Shown: positions 42,593 through 51,778, counted from the first letter of the stretch. The stretch: DNA of 64,000 nucleotides from Nocardiopsis coralli (GCF_014892575.1 NZ_JADBGI010000026.1:35951-99950), one strand, 5' to 3'. The notes: a model not told the origin generated them from the sequence alone. Numbers and translations: made by a program.

Positions 42593-43324
42593 TCACAGGG
42601 TCCCCACGGGGGCCGGGCCCGAGACGCCGGCCATGGTGAGCAGTTCGTCGAGCGAACCGATGGTGGTCAGGCCCTCGTTGCCGGGGCGGCGGTGGCGGTC
42701 GATGACGACCGGTCGCATGCCCGAGGCCACGGCGCCCACGGCGTCGGCCTGGATCTGGTCGCCCACGTGCCAGCAGTCGGCGGGGTCCACGCCCAGGCGC
42801 TGGGCGGCGGCCTCGAAGATGCGGGGCTCGGGCTTGCCGGCGCCGGCGGTGTCGGCGCACACCACGGTGTGGAAGTACCCGGCCAGTTCCATGCTCTGGA
42901 GCTTGGGGTGCTGCATCTGCTCGGGGCCGTTGGTGACCACGGCCAGGCGGAACCCGGCCGAGCCCAGGGCCTGCAGGGCGGGGTGCGCGTCGGCGAAGAC
43001 CTGCCAGGAGCTCTGGTGGGTCTCCAGGTAGAGACGGTAGAGCTCGTCGCAGTGGTGGTCGGAGATCTCCGAGTGCCCGGCCTGTACGGCCAGGGCCCGG
43101 ATGCGTTCGCGGCGCTGCTGGTCCAGGCTCAGTTCCCCGCGCAGGTAGGCGCTGAAGGAGATCTCGGTCTGGACGTCCCACAGGCTGCGTGCTGCACCGA
43201 AGTCGGGGTGGCCGAGCCGCTCCATGACCGCGCGCAGACCCGCCGAGGACGCGCCTGCGTCGTCGATGAGAGTGTCGTCCAGATCGAAGCAGATCGCGGT
43301 CGGGGTTGCGGGATTGTTCGGCAT
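42593..43324 (-). CDS. HAD-superfamily hydrolase
   Basis: This 243-residue protein has HAD motif I AICFDLDDTLIDD, motif II LAVVTNGPEQMQHPKL, motif III lysine in AGAGKPEPRIF and motif IV HVGDQIQADAVGAVAS. A helical cap lies between motifs I and II, as in subfamily IA phosphatases (YjjG/haloacid dehalogenase-like). ATG 43324 follows AGAGGAACG. It is directly upstream of the NUDIX gene, so the two may clean up nucleotide-like metabolites; this is inference. Confidence 0.88.
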   Translation of the reverse strand: MPNNPATPTAICFDLDDTLIDDAGASSAGLRAVMERLGHPDFGAARSLWDVQTEISFSAYLRGELSLDQQRRERIRALAVQAGHSEISDHHCDELYRLYLETHQSSWQVFADAHPALQALGSAGFRLAVVTNGPEQMQHPKLQSMELAGYFHTVVCADTAGAGKPEPRIFEAAAQRLGVDPADCWHVGDQIQADAVGAVASGMRPVVIDRHRRPGNEGLTTIGSLDELLTMAGVSGPAPVGTL

Positions 43325-43463
43325 CGTTCCTCTATGGATGGGCAGGACAAACAACCCAACGCTAACCCGTTGATCAGACGGAAAAGGTGTAAACCCCACC
43401 GAAAGGGATGTGCCCAAGGTCACTGTACGGCCCGTCGGCGCAGGGCTCCGCACCGCGGTCGGC

Positions 43464-44411
43464 TCACGGCATCCGCTGGAACCACAGCAATGAGGCCACA
43501 GCCGTACCCAGGAACAACAGGATCGCGACCACCACGAACCGTGTGACGATCTCCTCGTGCACGACCTCGGTCCCGAGCGAGGACCCGATGTCCTCGTAGA
43601 CCTGGTCGAGCTCCTCCTCGCTCTCGGCCTCGTAGAAGTGGCCCCCGGTGTCGTCGGCCAGCCCCTGCAGGGCATCCTTGTCGATGTCGGCCGGCACCTG
43701 GTACCCGTCGATCTCGATCATCGCCGCCCCCGAACCGAAGGCGATCGTGGAGACCGGGACCTCCTCCTCGGCCGCCACCGCCGAGGCCTGCGAGATGTCG
43801 CGGCCGCTGGTGTTCTCCCCGTCCGAGAGCAGCACGATCGCCGACGGCGGGGGATCCTCGGCCGACTCCTCGTCGAAGCCGCGGATCGCCTCCATCGACG
43901 CGAACACCCCTTCGCCGATGGCCGTGCCCGGTCCCAGCCGCAGGTTCTCGATCGAGGAGATCACCGCCTGGTGGTCATGGGTGGGGGAGGAGACCACGGT
44001 CGCGGTCGAGGAGAAGGACACCAACCCCACGTTGAACCGGTCCGGCAGCGTCTCCACGAACCCCTGCGCAGACTCCTTGGCCGCCGCCAGCCGATCCGGT
44101 TCGATGTCGTTGGCCGCCATCGACAGCGACACGTCCACCGCCACCATGATCGTGGCGCGTTCGCGCGGCTGCTCCACCGGCATCGCCGGCTGGGCCACCG
44201 CCGCCACCAGCACACCGAGCGCCGCGGCGAACAGCGCCGGAGGCACGTGCCGGCGCACGTCCGGGCGGTACGGAACCACCTGGTCGAGCAGTTCCAGGTT
44301 GGTGAAGCGCACCGTGTACTGGCGCCGTCGGCGCTGGACCACCACGTAGGCGGCCACCACCGCGACCACGAGCAGCAGCAACCACAGCCGCTGGGGTTCC
44401 AGAAAGGTCAT
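43464..44411 (-). CDS. VWA-domain membrane protein, BatA-like
   Basis: This 315-residue protein has an N-terminal membrane anchor (LWLLLLVVAVVAAYVVVQRR), a second helix (ALFAAALGVLVAAVAQPAMP), a von Willebrand A domain with the MIDAS motif MVAVDVSLSMAANDIEP (DxSxS), SSIENLRLGPGTAIGEGVFA and IVLLSDGENTSGRD, and a C-terminal helix (FVVVAILLFLGTAVASLLWF). It is the third gene of a MoxR-DUF58-VWA group, a module thought to help assembly or quality control of membrane or metal enzymes. ATG 44411 has only a weak ribosome site. Confidence 0.9.
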   Translation of the reverse strand: MTFLEPQRLWLLLLVVAVVAAYVVVQRRRRQYTVRFTNLELLDQVVPYRPDVRRHVPPALFAAALGVLVAAVAQPAMPVEQPRERATIMVAVDVSLSMAANDIEPDRLAAAKESAQGFVETLPDRFNVGLVSFSSTATVVSSPTHDHQAVISSIENLRLGPGTAIGEGVFASMEAIRGFDEESAEDPPPSAIVLLSDGENTSGRDISQASAVAAEEEVPVSTIAFGSGAAMIEIDGYQVPADIDKDALQGLADDTGGHFYEAESEEELDQVYEDIGSSLGTEVVHEEIVTRFVVVAILLFLGTAVASLLWFQRMP

Positions 44412-44454
44412 GGCCTGAGCCCCCCGTGCCTCGTTCGGCTCGTCCTCGTCCCGG

Positions 44455-45432
44455 TCACCGTGGAGCCCCCGGAGTGTGGCGGGCCAGGTGGTGGGCGGTG
44501 CGCCGCTGGTGGATGACAAAACGCGCGAAGTCCAGGACCCAGTCCCGGTCGGTGCGCAGCGGAAGATGGTGCACGCCCGAACGCCGCAGTGCCCCGCGCA
44601 CCGCCTCGCGCTGGGCCGCGGCCGCTTCCCGGTACTTGGCACGCACCGCACGGGTCAGGCGCACATCGCGCACCCGCCCCGTACGCGGATCCCGCAGCGG
44701 TACGTCCCCCACCTCGGGCAGATCGAGCTCGCGCGGGTCCAGCACCTCCACGACCAGCACCTGGTGGCGCGTGGACAACTGCCGCAACGGGCGCTCCCAC
44801 GTCGCCTCACCCCCGAAGGCCGGGGTGTCCAGGAAATCGGAGACGACCACACGCAGCCCGCGGCGCCGCCGCGTGCGGGCCAGATCGTCGAGGGCGTCGG
44901 CCAGGGTCGCCCGGCGCGGGTCGGGATCGTCCACGTCCCCGGTGGGTGCGGCCGCCACCGTCGCCAGCAGCGACAGCAGCGCCTCCTTGCCCGACCGGGC
45001 CGGCCAGCGCCGGATCGCGCCCTGGTGCAGGAAGTGCGCCCCGAACCGGTCTCCCACACGCTGGGTCAGCAGGTTGGCCGCCACCATGGCCCCCACCGCC
45101 ACCTCGCGCTTGGTCCGGGTCTGTGTACCGAAGTCCATGCTCGGAGACAGGTCCAGCAGGGTCCAGCTCTCGAGCTCGCGGTCGGCGACCAGGTCGCGCA
45201 CGTGCGGGGCGTCGGTGCGTGCGGTGACCGCCCAGTCCATGTGGCGGACGTCGTCCTCACCGGGCTGGTACAGGCGCGCCTCGGCCGCCTCCGAGCCCGG
45301 CCCCAGTCGCAAGCCCAGGTGCTCGCCGTGCAGCAGGCCGTCCAACCGGTGCACGATCTTCAGGTCCAGGCGGCGCAGCGCCGCACGCAGTCGGGGGTCG
45401 GTGCCGATCGCGGGTGGTCTCACGCCGCTCAC
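44455..45432 (-). CDS. DUF58 domain-containing protein
   Basis: This 325-residue protein has the DUF58 signature GSEAAEARLYQPGEDDVRHM followed by DWAVTARTDAPHV, then a VWA-like region (ESWTLLDLSPSMDFG). It has no membrane segment. GTG 45432 overlaps the MoxR stop by four bases. It works with the MoxR ATPase upstream and the VWA protein downstream; the biochemical role of DUF58 is not settled. Confidence 0.9.
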   Translation of the reverse strand: MSGVRPPAIGTDPRLRAALRRLDLKIVHRLDGLLHGEHLGLRLGPGSEAAEARLYQPGEDDVRHMDWAVTARTDAPHVRDLVADRELESWTLLDLSPSMDFGTQTRTKREVAVGAMVAANLLTQRVGDRFGAHFLHQGAIRRWPARSGKEALLSLLATVAAAPTGDVDDPDPRRATLADALDDLARTRRRRGLRVVVSDFLDTPAFGGEATWERPLRQLSTRHQVLVVEVLDPRELDLPEVGDVPLRDPRTGRVRDVRLTRAVRAKYREAAAAQREAVRGALRRSGVHHLPLRTDRDWVLDFARFVIHQRRTAHHLARHTPGAPR

Positions 45433-46490
45433 CTCGAGGGGGCGAAGGAGGCGCTCTCCCCGCTGGGTGGTTCGTCCCAGATCACCCGCGGTGCCATCAC
45501 GGTCGACAGGATGCGCTCGACGACCTGCCCGGCGGTGATGCCGTCGGCCAGGGCGTCGAAGGTCAGCACGAGGCGGTGGGCGATCACGTCGCGCGCCAGT
45601 GTGCGTACGTCGTCGGGCAGGACGTAGTCGCGCCCGCGCAGCAGGGCCAGCGCGCGGGCGGCGGCCACCAGCCCCAGGCTGGCGCGCGGGCTGGCGCCCA
45701 CCTCCAGCACCTGGCGCAGGTCCGGCATCTGGTAGTTCTCCGGCTCGCGTGTGGCCATGACCAGGCGCACCACGTAGTCGGAGATGAGCTGGTGCACGTG
45801 CACCCTCTGGGCGTCGGCCTGGAGCTCGCCGAGGGTGACCGGGTCCAGGATCTGGTGGGCCGTGGGCGGCGTTGCCGACATCCGCCGCAGGATCTCCATC
45901 TCCTCGTGCGCCTTGGGGTGGCCCACGTCGACCTTCATGAGGAAGCGGTCGCGCTGCGCCTCGGGCAGCGGGTACACACCCTCGGACTCCACCGGGTTCT
46001 GGGTGGCGATGACGATGAAGGGCGCGGGCAGCGGGTAGGTGGTCCCGCCCAGGGAGACCTGGCGTTCGGCCATGACCTCCAGCAGCGCCGACTGCACCTT
46101 GGCGGGGGCGCGGTTGATCTCGTCCGCCAGCACGAAGTTGGCGAAGACCGGCCCCAGCTCGACGTCGAAGCGCTCGGTGGAGGGGTGGTAGATGCGGGTG
46201 CCCACGATGTCGGAGGGCACCAGGTCCGGGGTGAACTGCACCCGGGCGAAGGACCCGCCGGTGACCTTGGCCAGGGTCGACACGGCCAACGTCTTGGCGA
46301 TGCCCGGAACCCCTTCGATGAGACAGTGGCCCTGGGCGACGAGGGCGATCAAGGACCGTTCCACCATGGACTCCTGGCCCACGATGACCGTCGAGACTTC
46401 GTGCAACGCCGCCCGCAGCAGTCTGGTCGGCTCTCCCGGTGTGCTCTCAGCACCCGGGGAGGGAGCGGAGCCGTTGCCGGTGTCTGCCAT
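45429..46490 (-). CDS. MoxR-type AAA+ ATPase
   Basis: This 353-residue ATPase shows Walker A IEGVPGIAKTLAVSTLAK, Walker B FVLADEINRAPAKVQSALLE, sensor 1 FIVIATQNPVESEGVYPLPE and sensor 2 GASPRASLGLVAAARALALL, typical of the MoxR/RavA branch. It remodels client proteins with the DUF58/VWA partners. ATG 46490 is preferred for its AAGG site; ATG 46508 would add six residues. It diverges from the membrane-anchored protein at 46646 across a 155-base promoter region. Confidence 0.92.
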   Translation of the reverse strand: MADTGNGSAPSPGAESTPGEPTRLLRAALHEVSTVIVGQESMVERSLIALVAQGHCLIEGVPGIAKTLAVSTLAKVTGGSFARVQFTPDLVPSDIVGTRIYHPSTERFDVELGPVFANFVLADEINRAPAKVQSALLEVMAERQVSLGGTTYPLPAPFIVIATQNPVESEGVYPLPEAQRDRFLMKVDVGHPKAHEEMEILRRMSATPPTAHQILDPVTLGELQADAQRVHVHQLISDYVVRLVMATREPENYQMPDLRQVLEVGASPRASLGLVAAARALALLRGRDYVLPDDVRTLARDVIAHRLVLTFDALADGITAGQVVERILSTVMAPRVIWDEPPSGESASFAPSR

Positions 46491-46645
46491 GTTCCGCCTT
46501 CCCGACATGGGTACCCCGTTGGCATGGGGACGCGAATAGGGTGTGGATCACCCACCTGTGGCGACACTACCCTTTCGGCGCAGCGGCCGTCGGGTAGACA
46601 ACGCCGGGACCACAGCGGGCGGGTGAGCGCGAGAGGGGGCACGAG

Positions 46646-47356
46646 ATGGCCGGTCCCGCATCGGGCCTGACCGAGACCGACCCGACCCAGCTGGGCGGTT
46701 ACCGCCTGGAGGGCCGGCTGGACACCTCCTCGCTCGGGGTGGTCTACCTGGGACGCGACAACACCGGCGCGCCGGTCGATGTGGCCGTGCTGAACGCGGG
46801 TGCGGGCATCGACCCGGGGTCGAAGCAGCGTTTCGTCGAGGCCGTCGGCGGGGGAGAGGACGTGCTCTCGGCCCGCACACGCGGGCGCGCGCCGCTGTGG
46901 GTGGCGGTCGCCCACGACGAGGAGGGCCAGGGGGCCGGCGAGTACCTGCGCAAGGCAGGTCAGGGTGGTCCGGTCGTGGCCGCGGGTCCCGTGGTGATGC
47001 CGCACTGGGCCGGAGAGCGTGCGGGTGCGGTGCGGTGGACGGCCTGGGACGGCCGGCGGGGGAGCAGCGCCGCCGCCGGGCCGGGCAACTGGGGGCTGAT
47101 CCTGGCCCTGGCCCTGTTGTTGCTGTTCCTGCTGTTGGTGATCACGCTCCTGTACTGGTGGATGCTGCAGTTCCCCCAGCCGGACATGTCGATGGACGGC
47201 AGCCCCGACATGGAGTCCGGCCCGCCCGAGGATGAGCCGAGCCCTTCACCGGGGGAGGGGGAGGAGTCCGAGGAGGGCGACGAGGAGGTCCCCGCGCCCA
47301 CGACCGGTGAAGAGGGCGGTGAGGGCTGGGGCGAGCAGCCCGAGGACAACCTCTGA
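46646..47356 (+). CDS. Membrane-anchored kinase-remnant protein
   Basis: This 236-residue protein begins like a Pkn-type Ser/Thr kinase (LGGYRLEGRLDTSSLGVVYL followed by GRDNTGAPVDVAVL), but the glycine loop is degraded, the VAVK lysine is replaced by leucine, and no catalytic or activation loop follows. A single membrane helix, LILALALLLLFLLLVITLLY, at about 151-170 is followed by an acidic, Pro/Glu-rich tail of about 60 residues outside or inside the membrane. ATG 46646 follows AGAGGGGG. It diverges from the moxR gene and may act as a non-catalytic membrane partner; this is inference. Confidence 0.75.
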   Translation: MAGPASGLTETDPTQLGGYRLEGRLDTSSLGVVYLGRDNTGAPVDVAVLNAGAGIDPGSKQRFVEAVGGGEDVLSARTRGRAPLWVAVAHDEEGQGAGEYLRKAGQGGPVVAAGPVVMPHWAGERAGAVRWTAWDGRRGSSAAAGPGNWGLILALALLLLFLLLVITLLYWWMLQFPQPDMSMDGSPDMESGPPEDEPSPSPGEGEESEEGDEEVPAPTTGEEGGEGWGEQPEDNL

Positions 47357-47769
47357 TGGTGGATTCTGGGCTACCCGGGCAGGGGATCGGGGCGCCTTCG
47401 GCCTGACCCGGTACAGGGCAGGGGAGTGTGTCGTCGCTGGTCAGAGGGGCTTTTTCGGGGTAGGGGCGAGCAGGCCCCATCGCTTTGCGGGAGCGACCTC
47501 CCCTGCCTCAAATTTTTTGCGCCGGCTCGACATGATCATGATAGATCTACAACGTAAAGGCGCCCCGGCTTTTCTCTGAAAAGCCTTGAAAAAATTCGTG
47601 TGCGGCTACGCCGCACACCCTTACTCATGGCTCCGCCACAGCCGCCCCGAGCCGGTCGGGGCGGCTGTGGCCTGTGTGGCTAGAACGCGTTCAAGGTCTC
47701 GTTGCGGGCCCTGTGGCCCAGCGCCGGGGGAGCGGTGCCCTGTGATCGGCCGATCGTTCCTCGCGCTGT
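47357..47769. other. Gene-free structured region with several hairpins
   Basis: No convincing gene lies in this 413-base stretch between two converging genes. It is less GC-rich than its surroundings and contains a perfect 8-bp hairpin at 47567-47585 (GGCTTTTC, loop TCT), a perfect 9-bp hairpin at 47598-47618 (GTGTGCGGC, loop TAC) and a 16-bp hairpin at 47635-47671. A weaker TCGCT/AGCGA hairpin near 47479-47495 is followed by a run of six T at about 47513. It may hold terminators for both genes, a small structured RNA, or an old insertion site. Confidence 0.5.
47635..47671. terminator. Strong hairpin, probable terminator of the 47770 gene
   Basis: GCCACAGCCGCCCCGA at 47635-47650 pairs perfectly with 47656-47671 around a 5-base loop. 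It lies about 100 bases after the - strand stop at 47770 and could stop transcription from either side. Confidence 0.55.
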
Positions 47770-48960
47770 TCACGCATTCAGTGGAACCTCGGACGTCGTC
47801 CAGTTCCAGTCCGTCGGCGCGTACTCCTTCTTGAGCCGGTGACGTGCCCGGCGGAAATGCGCCAGCGCATCGGTCACCGCGTCGGGCAGGTCCGACACGT
47901 CGTCCGGGAGTGGGACGGTGAGTACGAGGTGCTGTTTCTCGTGCACCAGGACCAGGCCGCCGTTCCCGTCGATGTCGTGCAGGCGGAAGTGCTTGAGCGG
48001 GGCGAAGCGCCGGTCCTCGGTGGAGAGCTGACAGGTCCTGTTCCCGGAGAGGTCGAACGTGTACAGGCCGAAAGTGTTCAGGTGCACGATGCGGTCGCGG
48101 CGGTGGTCGGTCACCACGTCGTAGCGCACCCCACGGCACGGCGAATCCCGGTGGGTGTCGAGATCGAGGTGTCCCAGGAGTGTGCCTTCGGAGTCCACCA
48201 GGCCGAACAGGAAGTCGCCCCCGCGCTGTGCCGCGTGCTTGAACCACCCGAGCATGAGGACCACGAACGTGGAGTCGTCGATCGGGACCACATCACGGAC
48301 GCTCTCGGGCCGGGGCACACGGAACCCTGTGCCGTAGCGGCCGGTGATCTGTTCGGCCAGTTCGGTGCGTGGCTCGCCCTCACCGGAGCCGTCGCTCGGA
48401 GGGTAGTACCGCGGGCCACGCAAGGCGGGTCGCTCACGCCGCAGGGCGGTGACCGCGGTGAGCTCGGGGAGTTCCGTCCCGACCGGTTCCTGCGAGACCG
48501 CCACGACGTTGTCGCCGAGCAGGCACAGGACGCGGCCGGACGGTGTGGTGCGGGTGCGGTGGGCCCACCGGTCGGTTCCCGGTGCGCACACCGGCTCGGC
48601 GGTGTCGAGCCCGGGCTCCAGGACCCGGGCCCGGTTGTCGCGTGTGGAAAGCAGTGGTCTGCCGTCGGGCAGCACGCTCAGGGCGTCGGCCACGGACCAC
48701 TCGTGTGAGCCGCGCACCAGGGTCTGGGCCGACGGCCGGCCGTCCGGCGAGTAACGGGTGAGGACCTGTTCGGTGACGGCCCCGCGGTCGTTGTGGCTGA
48801 CACCGGCGTGGGTGAGGTCGGGGCCCACGTCGGAGAGGGTGTAGCGCCCTCCGTCGGGGGCCGTGCGCACTGCGAGGTGCTTCCAGGTGTGGCCACCGGT
48901 CAGGCCGAGGCCGGCGACGTCGAGGCTCTGGGGGAACAGGATCGGGTGGAGGGTCGCCAT
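47770..48960 (-). CDS. Hypothetical protein, beta-propeller-like
   Basis: I do not recognise this 396-residue cytoplasmic protein. It shows repeated strand-turn units with aspartate turns (WSVADALSVLPDGRPLLSTR, THTTPSGRVLCLLGDN-like segments, VPIDDSTFVVLMLGWFKHA, RIVHLNTFGLYTFDLSGNRT, FRLHDIDGNGGLVLVHEKQH), which suggest a beta-propeller. The C-terminal ~40 residues are helical and basic (ALAHFRRARHRLKKEYAPTD). ATG 48960 follows GGAAAAG; ATG 48975 is a second choice. It diverges from the HipA-like kinase gene. Confidence 0.7.
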   Translation of the reverse strand: MATLHPILFPQSLDVAGLGLTGGHTWKHLAVRTAPDGGRYTLSDVGPDLTHAGVSHNDRGAVTEQVLTRYSPDGRPSAQTLVRGSHEWSVADALSVLPDGRPLLSTRDNRARVLEPGLDTAEPVCAPGTDRWAHRTRTTPSGRVLCLLGDNVVAVSQEPVGTELPELTAVTALRRERPALRGPRYYPPSDGSGEGEPRTELAEQITGRYGTGFRVPRPESVRDVVPIDDSTFVVLMLGWFKHAAQRGGDFLFGLVDSEGTLLGHLDLDTHRDSPCRGVRYDVVTDHRRDRIVHLNTFGLYTFDLSGNRTCQLSTEDRRFAPLKHFRLHDIDGNGGLVLVHEKQHLVLTVPLPDDVSDLPDAVTDALAHFRRARHRLKKEYAPTDWNWTTSEVPLNA

Positions 48961-49077
48961 GGGGGTCTTTTCCATCTCGGTGCGTGTGCGCCACGACCCT
49001 AGGGCGCAGGTGTGACAGAACCACCGGGGCGGGCATGCCGGGCGGGCGGTGTGCCGTGGGTGCCTATGCTGGTCGGC

Positions 49078-49833
49078 GTGCTGAAAAAGGTGATCGCCAC
49101 GCGGTACGTGTTGCCGCTGCGCGAAGGAGGATCGCTCCCGGGGTTGGTGGAGGCCGACGACCTCGGGACCTACGTGGTCAAGTTCATCGGCGCCGGCCAG
49201 GGGCGCAAGACGCTCGTGGCCGAGGTCGTCACCGGTGAGCTGGGCCGGGTGCTGGGGTTGCCGGTGCCCGAACTGGCGGAGGTGGAGTTCGACGCCGTCA
49301 TCGCACGAAGCGAGCCCGATCAGGAGGTCCAGGAGCTGCTCAGGTCGAGCGGCGGGCTCAACCTGGGCATGGACTTCCTGCCCGGGGCGCTCGGGTTCGA
49401 CCCGCTGAGTTTCGACGTCGGTCCCGATCTGGCCGGGCGCATCCTGTGGTTCGACGCCCTGACCGGAAACGTGGACCGTTCGTGGCGCAACCCGAACATG
49501 CTGGTCTGGCACGGGAAGCCGTACCTGATCGACCACGGTGCGACGTTGATCTTCCACCACAGCTGGGCCAACGCCGACCGGTTCGTCAGCCGACCCTACG
49601 ACGCCGAGGACCACGTGCTCATCGGTTCTTCACCGGACCTGAAGGCCGCCGACACGGCGCTGGCCCCGCTGGTCACCGAGGAGGCGCTGCGCGGTGTGGT
49701 CGCGATGGTGCCCGACGAGTGGTTGGTGGACGAGCCGGGGTTCGCCTCGGCCGACGAGGTGCGTGAGGCCTACGTGCGGCACCTGTTGGCGCGGGTCGCC
49801 GACCGCCGTTGGCTGCCGGAGGTGGCGCAGTGA
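49078..49833 (+). CDS. HipA-family kinase-like protein
   Basis: This 251-residue protein matches the actinobacterial HipA-like family paired with DUF3037: TRYVLPLREGGSLPGLVEAD, TYVVKFIGAGQGRKTLVAEV with the ATP-site lysine, LLWFDALTGN-like LWFDALTGNVDRSWRNPNML and YLIDHGATLIFHH with the metal-binding DHG. GTG 49078 lies seven bases after TATGCT and is taken as a leaderless start; ATG 49066 would place the start inside the -10 box. Its stop overlaps the DUF3037 start by four bases. The pair is widespread in actinomycetes but its target is unknown; a classical HipB antitoxin is absent. Confidence 0.88.
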   Translation: MLKKVIATRYVLPLREGGSLPGLVEADDLGTYVVKFIGAGQGRKTLVAEVVTGELGRVLGLPVPELAEVEFDAVIARSEPDQEVQELLRSSGGLNLGMDFLPGALGFDPLSFDVGPDLAGRILWFDALTGNVDRSWRNPNMLVWHGKPYLIDHGATLIFHHSWANADRFVSRPYDAEDHVLIGSSPDLKAADTALAPLVTEEALRGVVAMVPDEWLVDEPGFASADEVREAYVRHLLARVADRRWLPEVAQ

Positions 49834-50267
49834 ACCAGGTGCAGAGGTACAGCGACGCGGTGACGACCGGACGGGTCGGTGAGCAGCGCGACCGTGTGGT
49901 GTTCGAGTACGCCCTGTTGCGTGTGGTGCCGTGCTTGGAGCGGGGCGAGTGTGTCAACGCCGGGGTGATCCTGTACGCGCAGGAGCAGGGGTTCCTGGCG
50001 GCCCGGTGGTCGCTGGACGAGGACCGGTTGCGGGCTCTGGCGCCGCACGTGGATGTCGAGGGTGTGCGCCGGGCTCTGGAGTCGGTGGCGGCGATGTGCA
50101 GGGGTGGTGCCGAGGCCGGTTCGGCCGGGCGTGAGCGTCCGGGGCAGCGGTTCCGGTGGTTGACGGCGCCGCGGAGCACGATCGTGCAGCCCGGGCCGAT
50201 CCACGGGGGGTTGACCGAGGACCCTGAGGCCGAGGTGGAGCGGTTGTTGGAGCGTCTGGTGCGCTGA
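49830..50267 (+). CDS. DUF3037 domain-containing protein
   Basis: This 145-residue protein begins at GTG 49830 inside the HipA-like gene's stop. The stretch RVVFEYALLRVVPCLERGEC followed by VNAGVILYAQEQGFLAARW is the DUF3037 signature, and RFRWLTAPRSTIVQPGPIHG follows near the end. DUF3037 genes almost always accompany HipA-like kinases, so it is probably a partner or substrate; function is unknown. Confidence 0.9.
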   Translation: MNQVQRYSDAVTTGRVGEQRDRVVFEYALLRVVPCLERGECVNAGVILYAQEQGFLAARWSLDEDRLRALAPHVDVEGVRRALESVAAMCRGGAEAGSAGRERPGQRFRWLTAPRSTIVQPGPIHGGLTEDPEAEVERLLERLVR

Positions 50268-50500
50268 GGTTCCGGTGGTGTGTGGCGGCGGGTGCGTGGT
50301 GCCCGCCGCCACTGGTGTGTCCGGGGTGGTGTCGAGGACGTGGTGTGTTTCGTCCAGGTAACCGAGGTCACATTCTTACCGGGTGGTACGGGGCAGCTTT
50401 TCGGGTGTGGGCGGTGTTGGTATGGAGTGGCCCCTTGTCGGTGGATGCGCTCCCAGGGTGTGTGCGCCGGCTTTTCCGTCTTGTGTGAACTGGAGTGCTT

Positions 50501-51778
50501 GTGCGGTCCCCGAACTCCCCCGACCCGGTCGCCGACCACCAGGGTCCGGAGCCCTCCGAGACAGCGCCCAGGACGCGCCGTTCGGTCGTGCTCCTGGTGT
50601 TGGTGCTGGGTCTGCTGACGGCGACGGGTCCGTTGGCCACCGACATGTACCTGCCCGCGTTCCCGCAGATCACCGAGGATCTGGGGACGGTCGAGGCGCA
50701 GGTGCAGCTGACGTTGACCTCGATGATGCTGGGGTTGTCGCTGGGGCAGCTGATCATCGGGCCGATGAGCGATGCGCTGGGCCGGCGCAAGCCGTTGCTG
50801 GTGGGGGTCGCCGTGTTCACGGTGACGTCGGTGCTGTGTGTGTTCGTGCCGAACGTGACGGCGTTCATCGTGTTGCGGTTCGTCCAGGGGATGGCTGGTG
50901 CCGCGGGTGCGGTGATCGCCCGTGCGGTGGTGCGTGACCTGTTCCGCGGTGACGAGGCGGTGCGGTTCTTCTCGCGGTTGGCGCTGGTGATGATGTTGGC
51001 GCCGCTGCTGGCCCCGTTGTTGGGGGCGCAGTTGCTGTTGGTGGGGCCGTGGCAGCTGAGTTTCTGGGTGTTGGCGGCCATGTCGGCGCTGAGCTTCGTG
51101 GTGACGCTGGTGTGGCTGCCGGAGTCGCTGCCGGAGGCCGAGCGGGTGCGGCGGGGGCCGCGTGAGTTGGTGGCGACGGTGGGGCGCCTGGTGCGTCAGC
51201 CGCGGTTCATGAGTCCGGTGCTGACGCTGGGGCTGAGTTTCGGGATGCTGTTCACGTACGTGTCGGCGTTCTCGTTCGTGTCCCAGCAGGAGTTCGGTGC
51301 GTCGCCGCAGACCTATGCGTGGCTGTTCGCGGTGAACTCGTTGGGGATGATGGCCGGTACGCAGACCAACGGGTTGTTGGTGGGCCGGGTGGAGACGCTG
51401 CGCCGGTTGGGTGTGGGGCTGTCCCTGGCGTTGTCGTCGGTGCTGGTGCTGACGGTGCTGTCGTTGGCGGGGGTGGCCTCGTTGTGGACGGCGGTGGGGT
51501 TGCTGGCGGTGATGATGTTCAGCGTCGGTTTCATCATGCCGAACGCGACGGTGACGGCGTTGGACGGGCAGCCGGTGGCGGTGGCCGGTACGGCGTCGGC
51601 GTTGATGGGGTCGTTGCAGTTCGCGATGGGTGGCGGTGTGGCCGCGTTGGCGGGGTTGACGCCTTCGGGTGAGGCTTCGTTGGTGAGTATGTCGGTGGTG
51701 ATGGCCGGGGCGGCGTCGTTGTCTGCGGTGGCGTACGTGTGGTTGCTGCGTGCGAAGCGGGCGTCGGTGGCCGGCTGA
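50501..51778 (+). CDS. MFS multidrug transporter, Bcr/CflA type
   Basis: This 425-residue protein has twelve membrane segments and Bcr/CflA marks: TGPLATDMYLPAFPQITEDL in helix 1, LGQLIIGPMSDALGRRKPLL in loop 2-3, and RFVQGMAGAAGAVIARAVVR DLF in helix 5. It exports drugs or metabolites such as bicyclomycin- or sulfonamide-type compounds by proton antiport. GTG 50501 has TGGAG five bases upstream; GTG 50495 is close by. The 230 bases before it hold only promoter DNA. Confidence 0.88.
   Translation: MRSPNSPDPVADHQGPEPSETAPRTRRSVVLLVLVLGLLTATGPLATDMYLPAFPQITEDLGTVEAQVQLTLTSMMLGLSLGQLIIGPMSDALGRRKPLLVGVAVFTVTSVLCVFVPNVTAFIVLRFVQGMAGAAGAVIARAVVRDLFRGDEAVRFFSRLALVMMLAPLLAPLLGAQLLLVGPWQLSFWVLAAMSALSFVVTLVWLPESLPEAERVRRGPRELVATVGRLVRQPRFMSPVLTLGLSFGMLFTYVSAFSFVSQQEFGASPQTYAWLFAVNSLGMMAGTQTNGLLVGRVETLRRLGVGLSLALSSVLVLTVLSLAGVASLWTAVGLLAVMMFSVGFIMPNATVTALDGQPVAVAGTASALMGSLQFAMGGGVAALAGLTPSGEASLVSMSVVMAGAASLSAVAYVWLLRAKRASVAG

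Noticed and set aside
47586..47834. 82-codon frame beginning MKKFVCGYAA
   Set aside because: It runs through two perfect hairpins and into the 3' end of the opposite-strand gene, has no ribosome site, and its latter half is Ser/Arg-rich noise.
49078..50267. HipBA toxin-antitoxin module
   Set aside because: The kinase is of the short HipA-like type paired with DUF3037; there is no HipB-type HTH antitoxin gene, so a toxin-antitoxin label is not supported.
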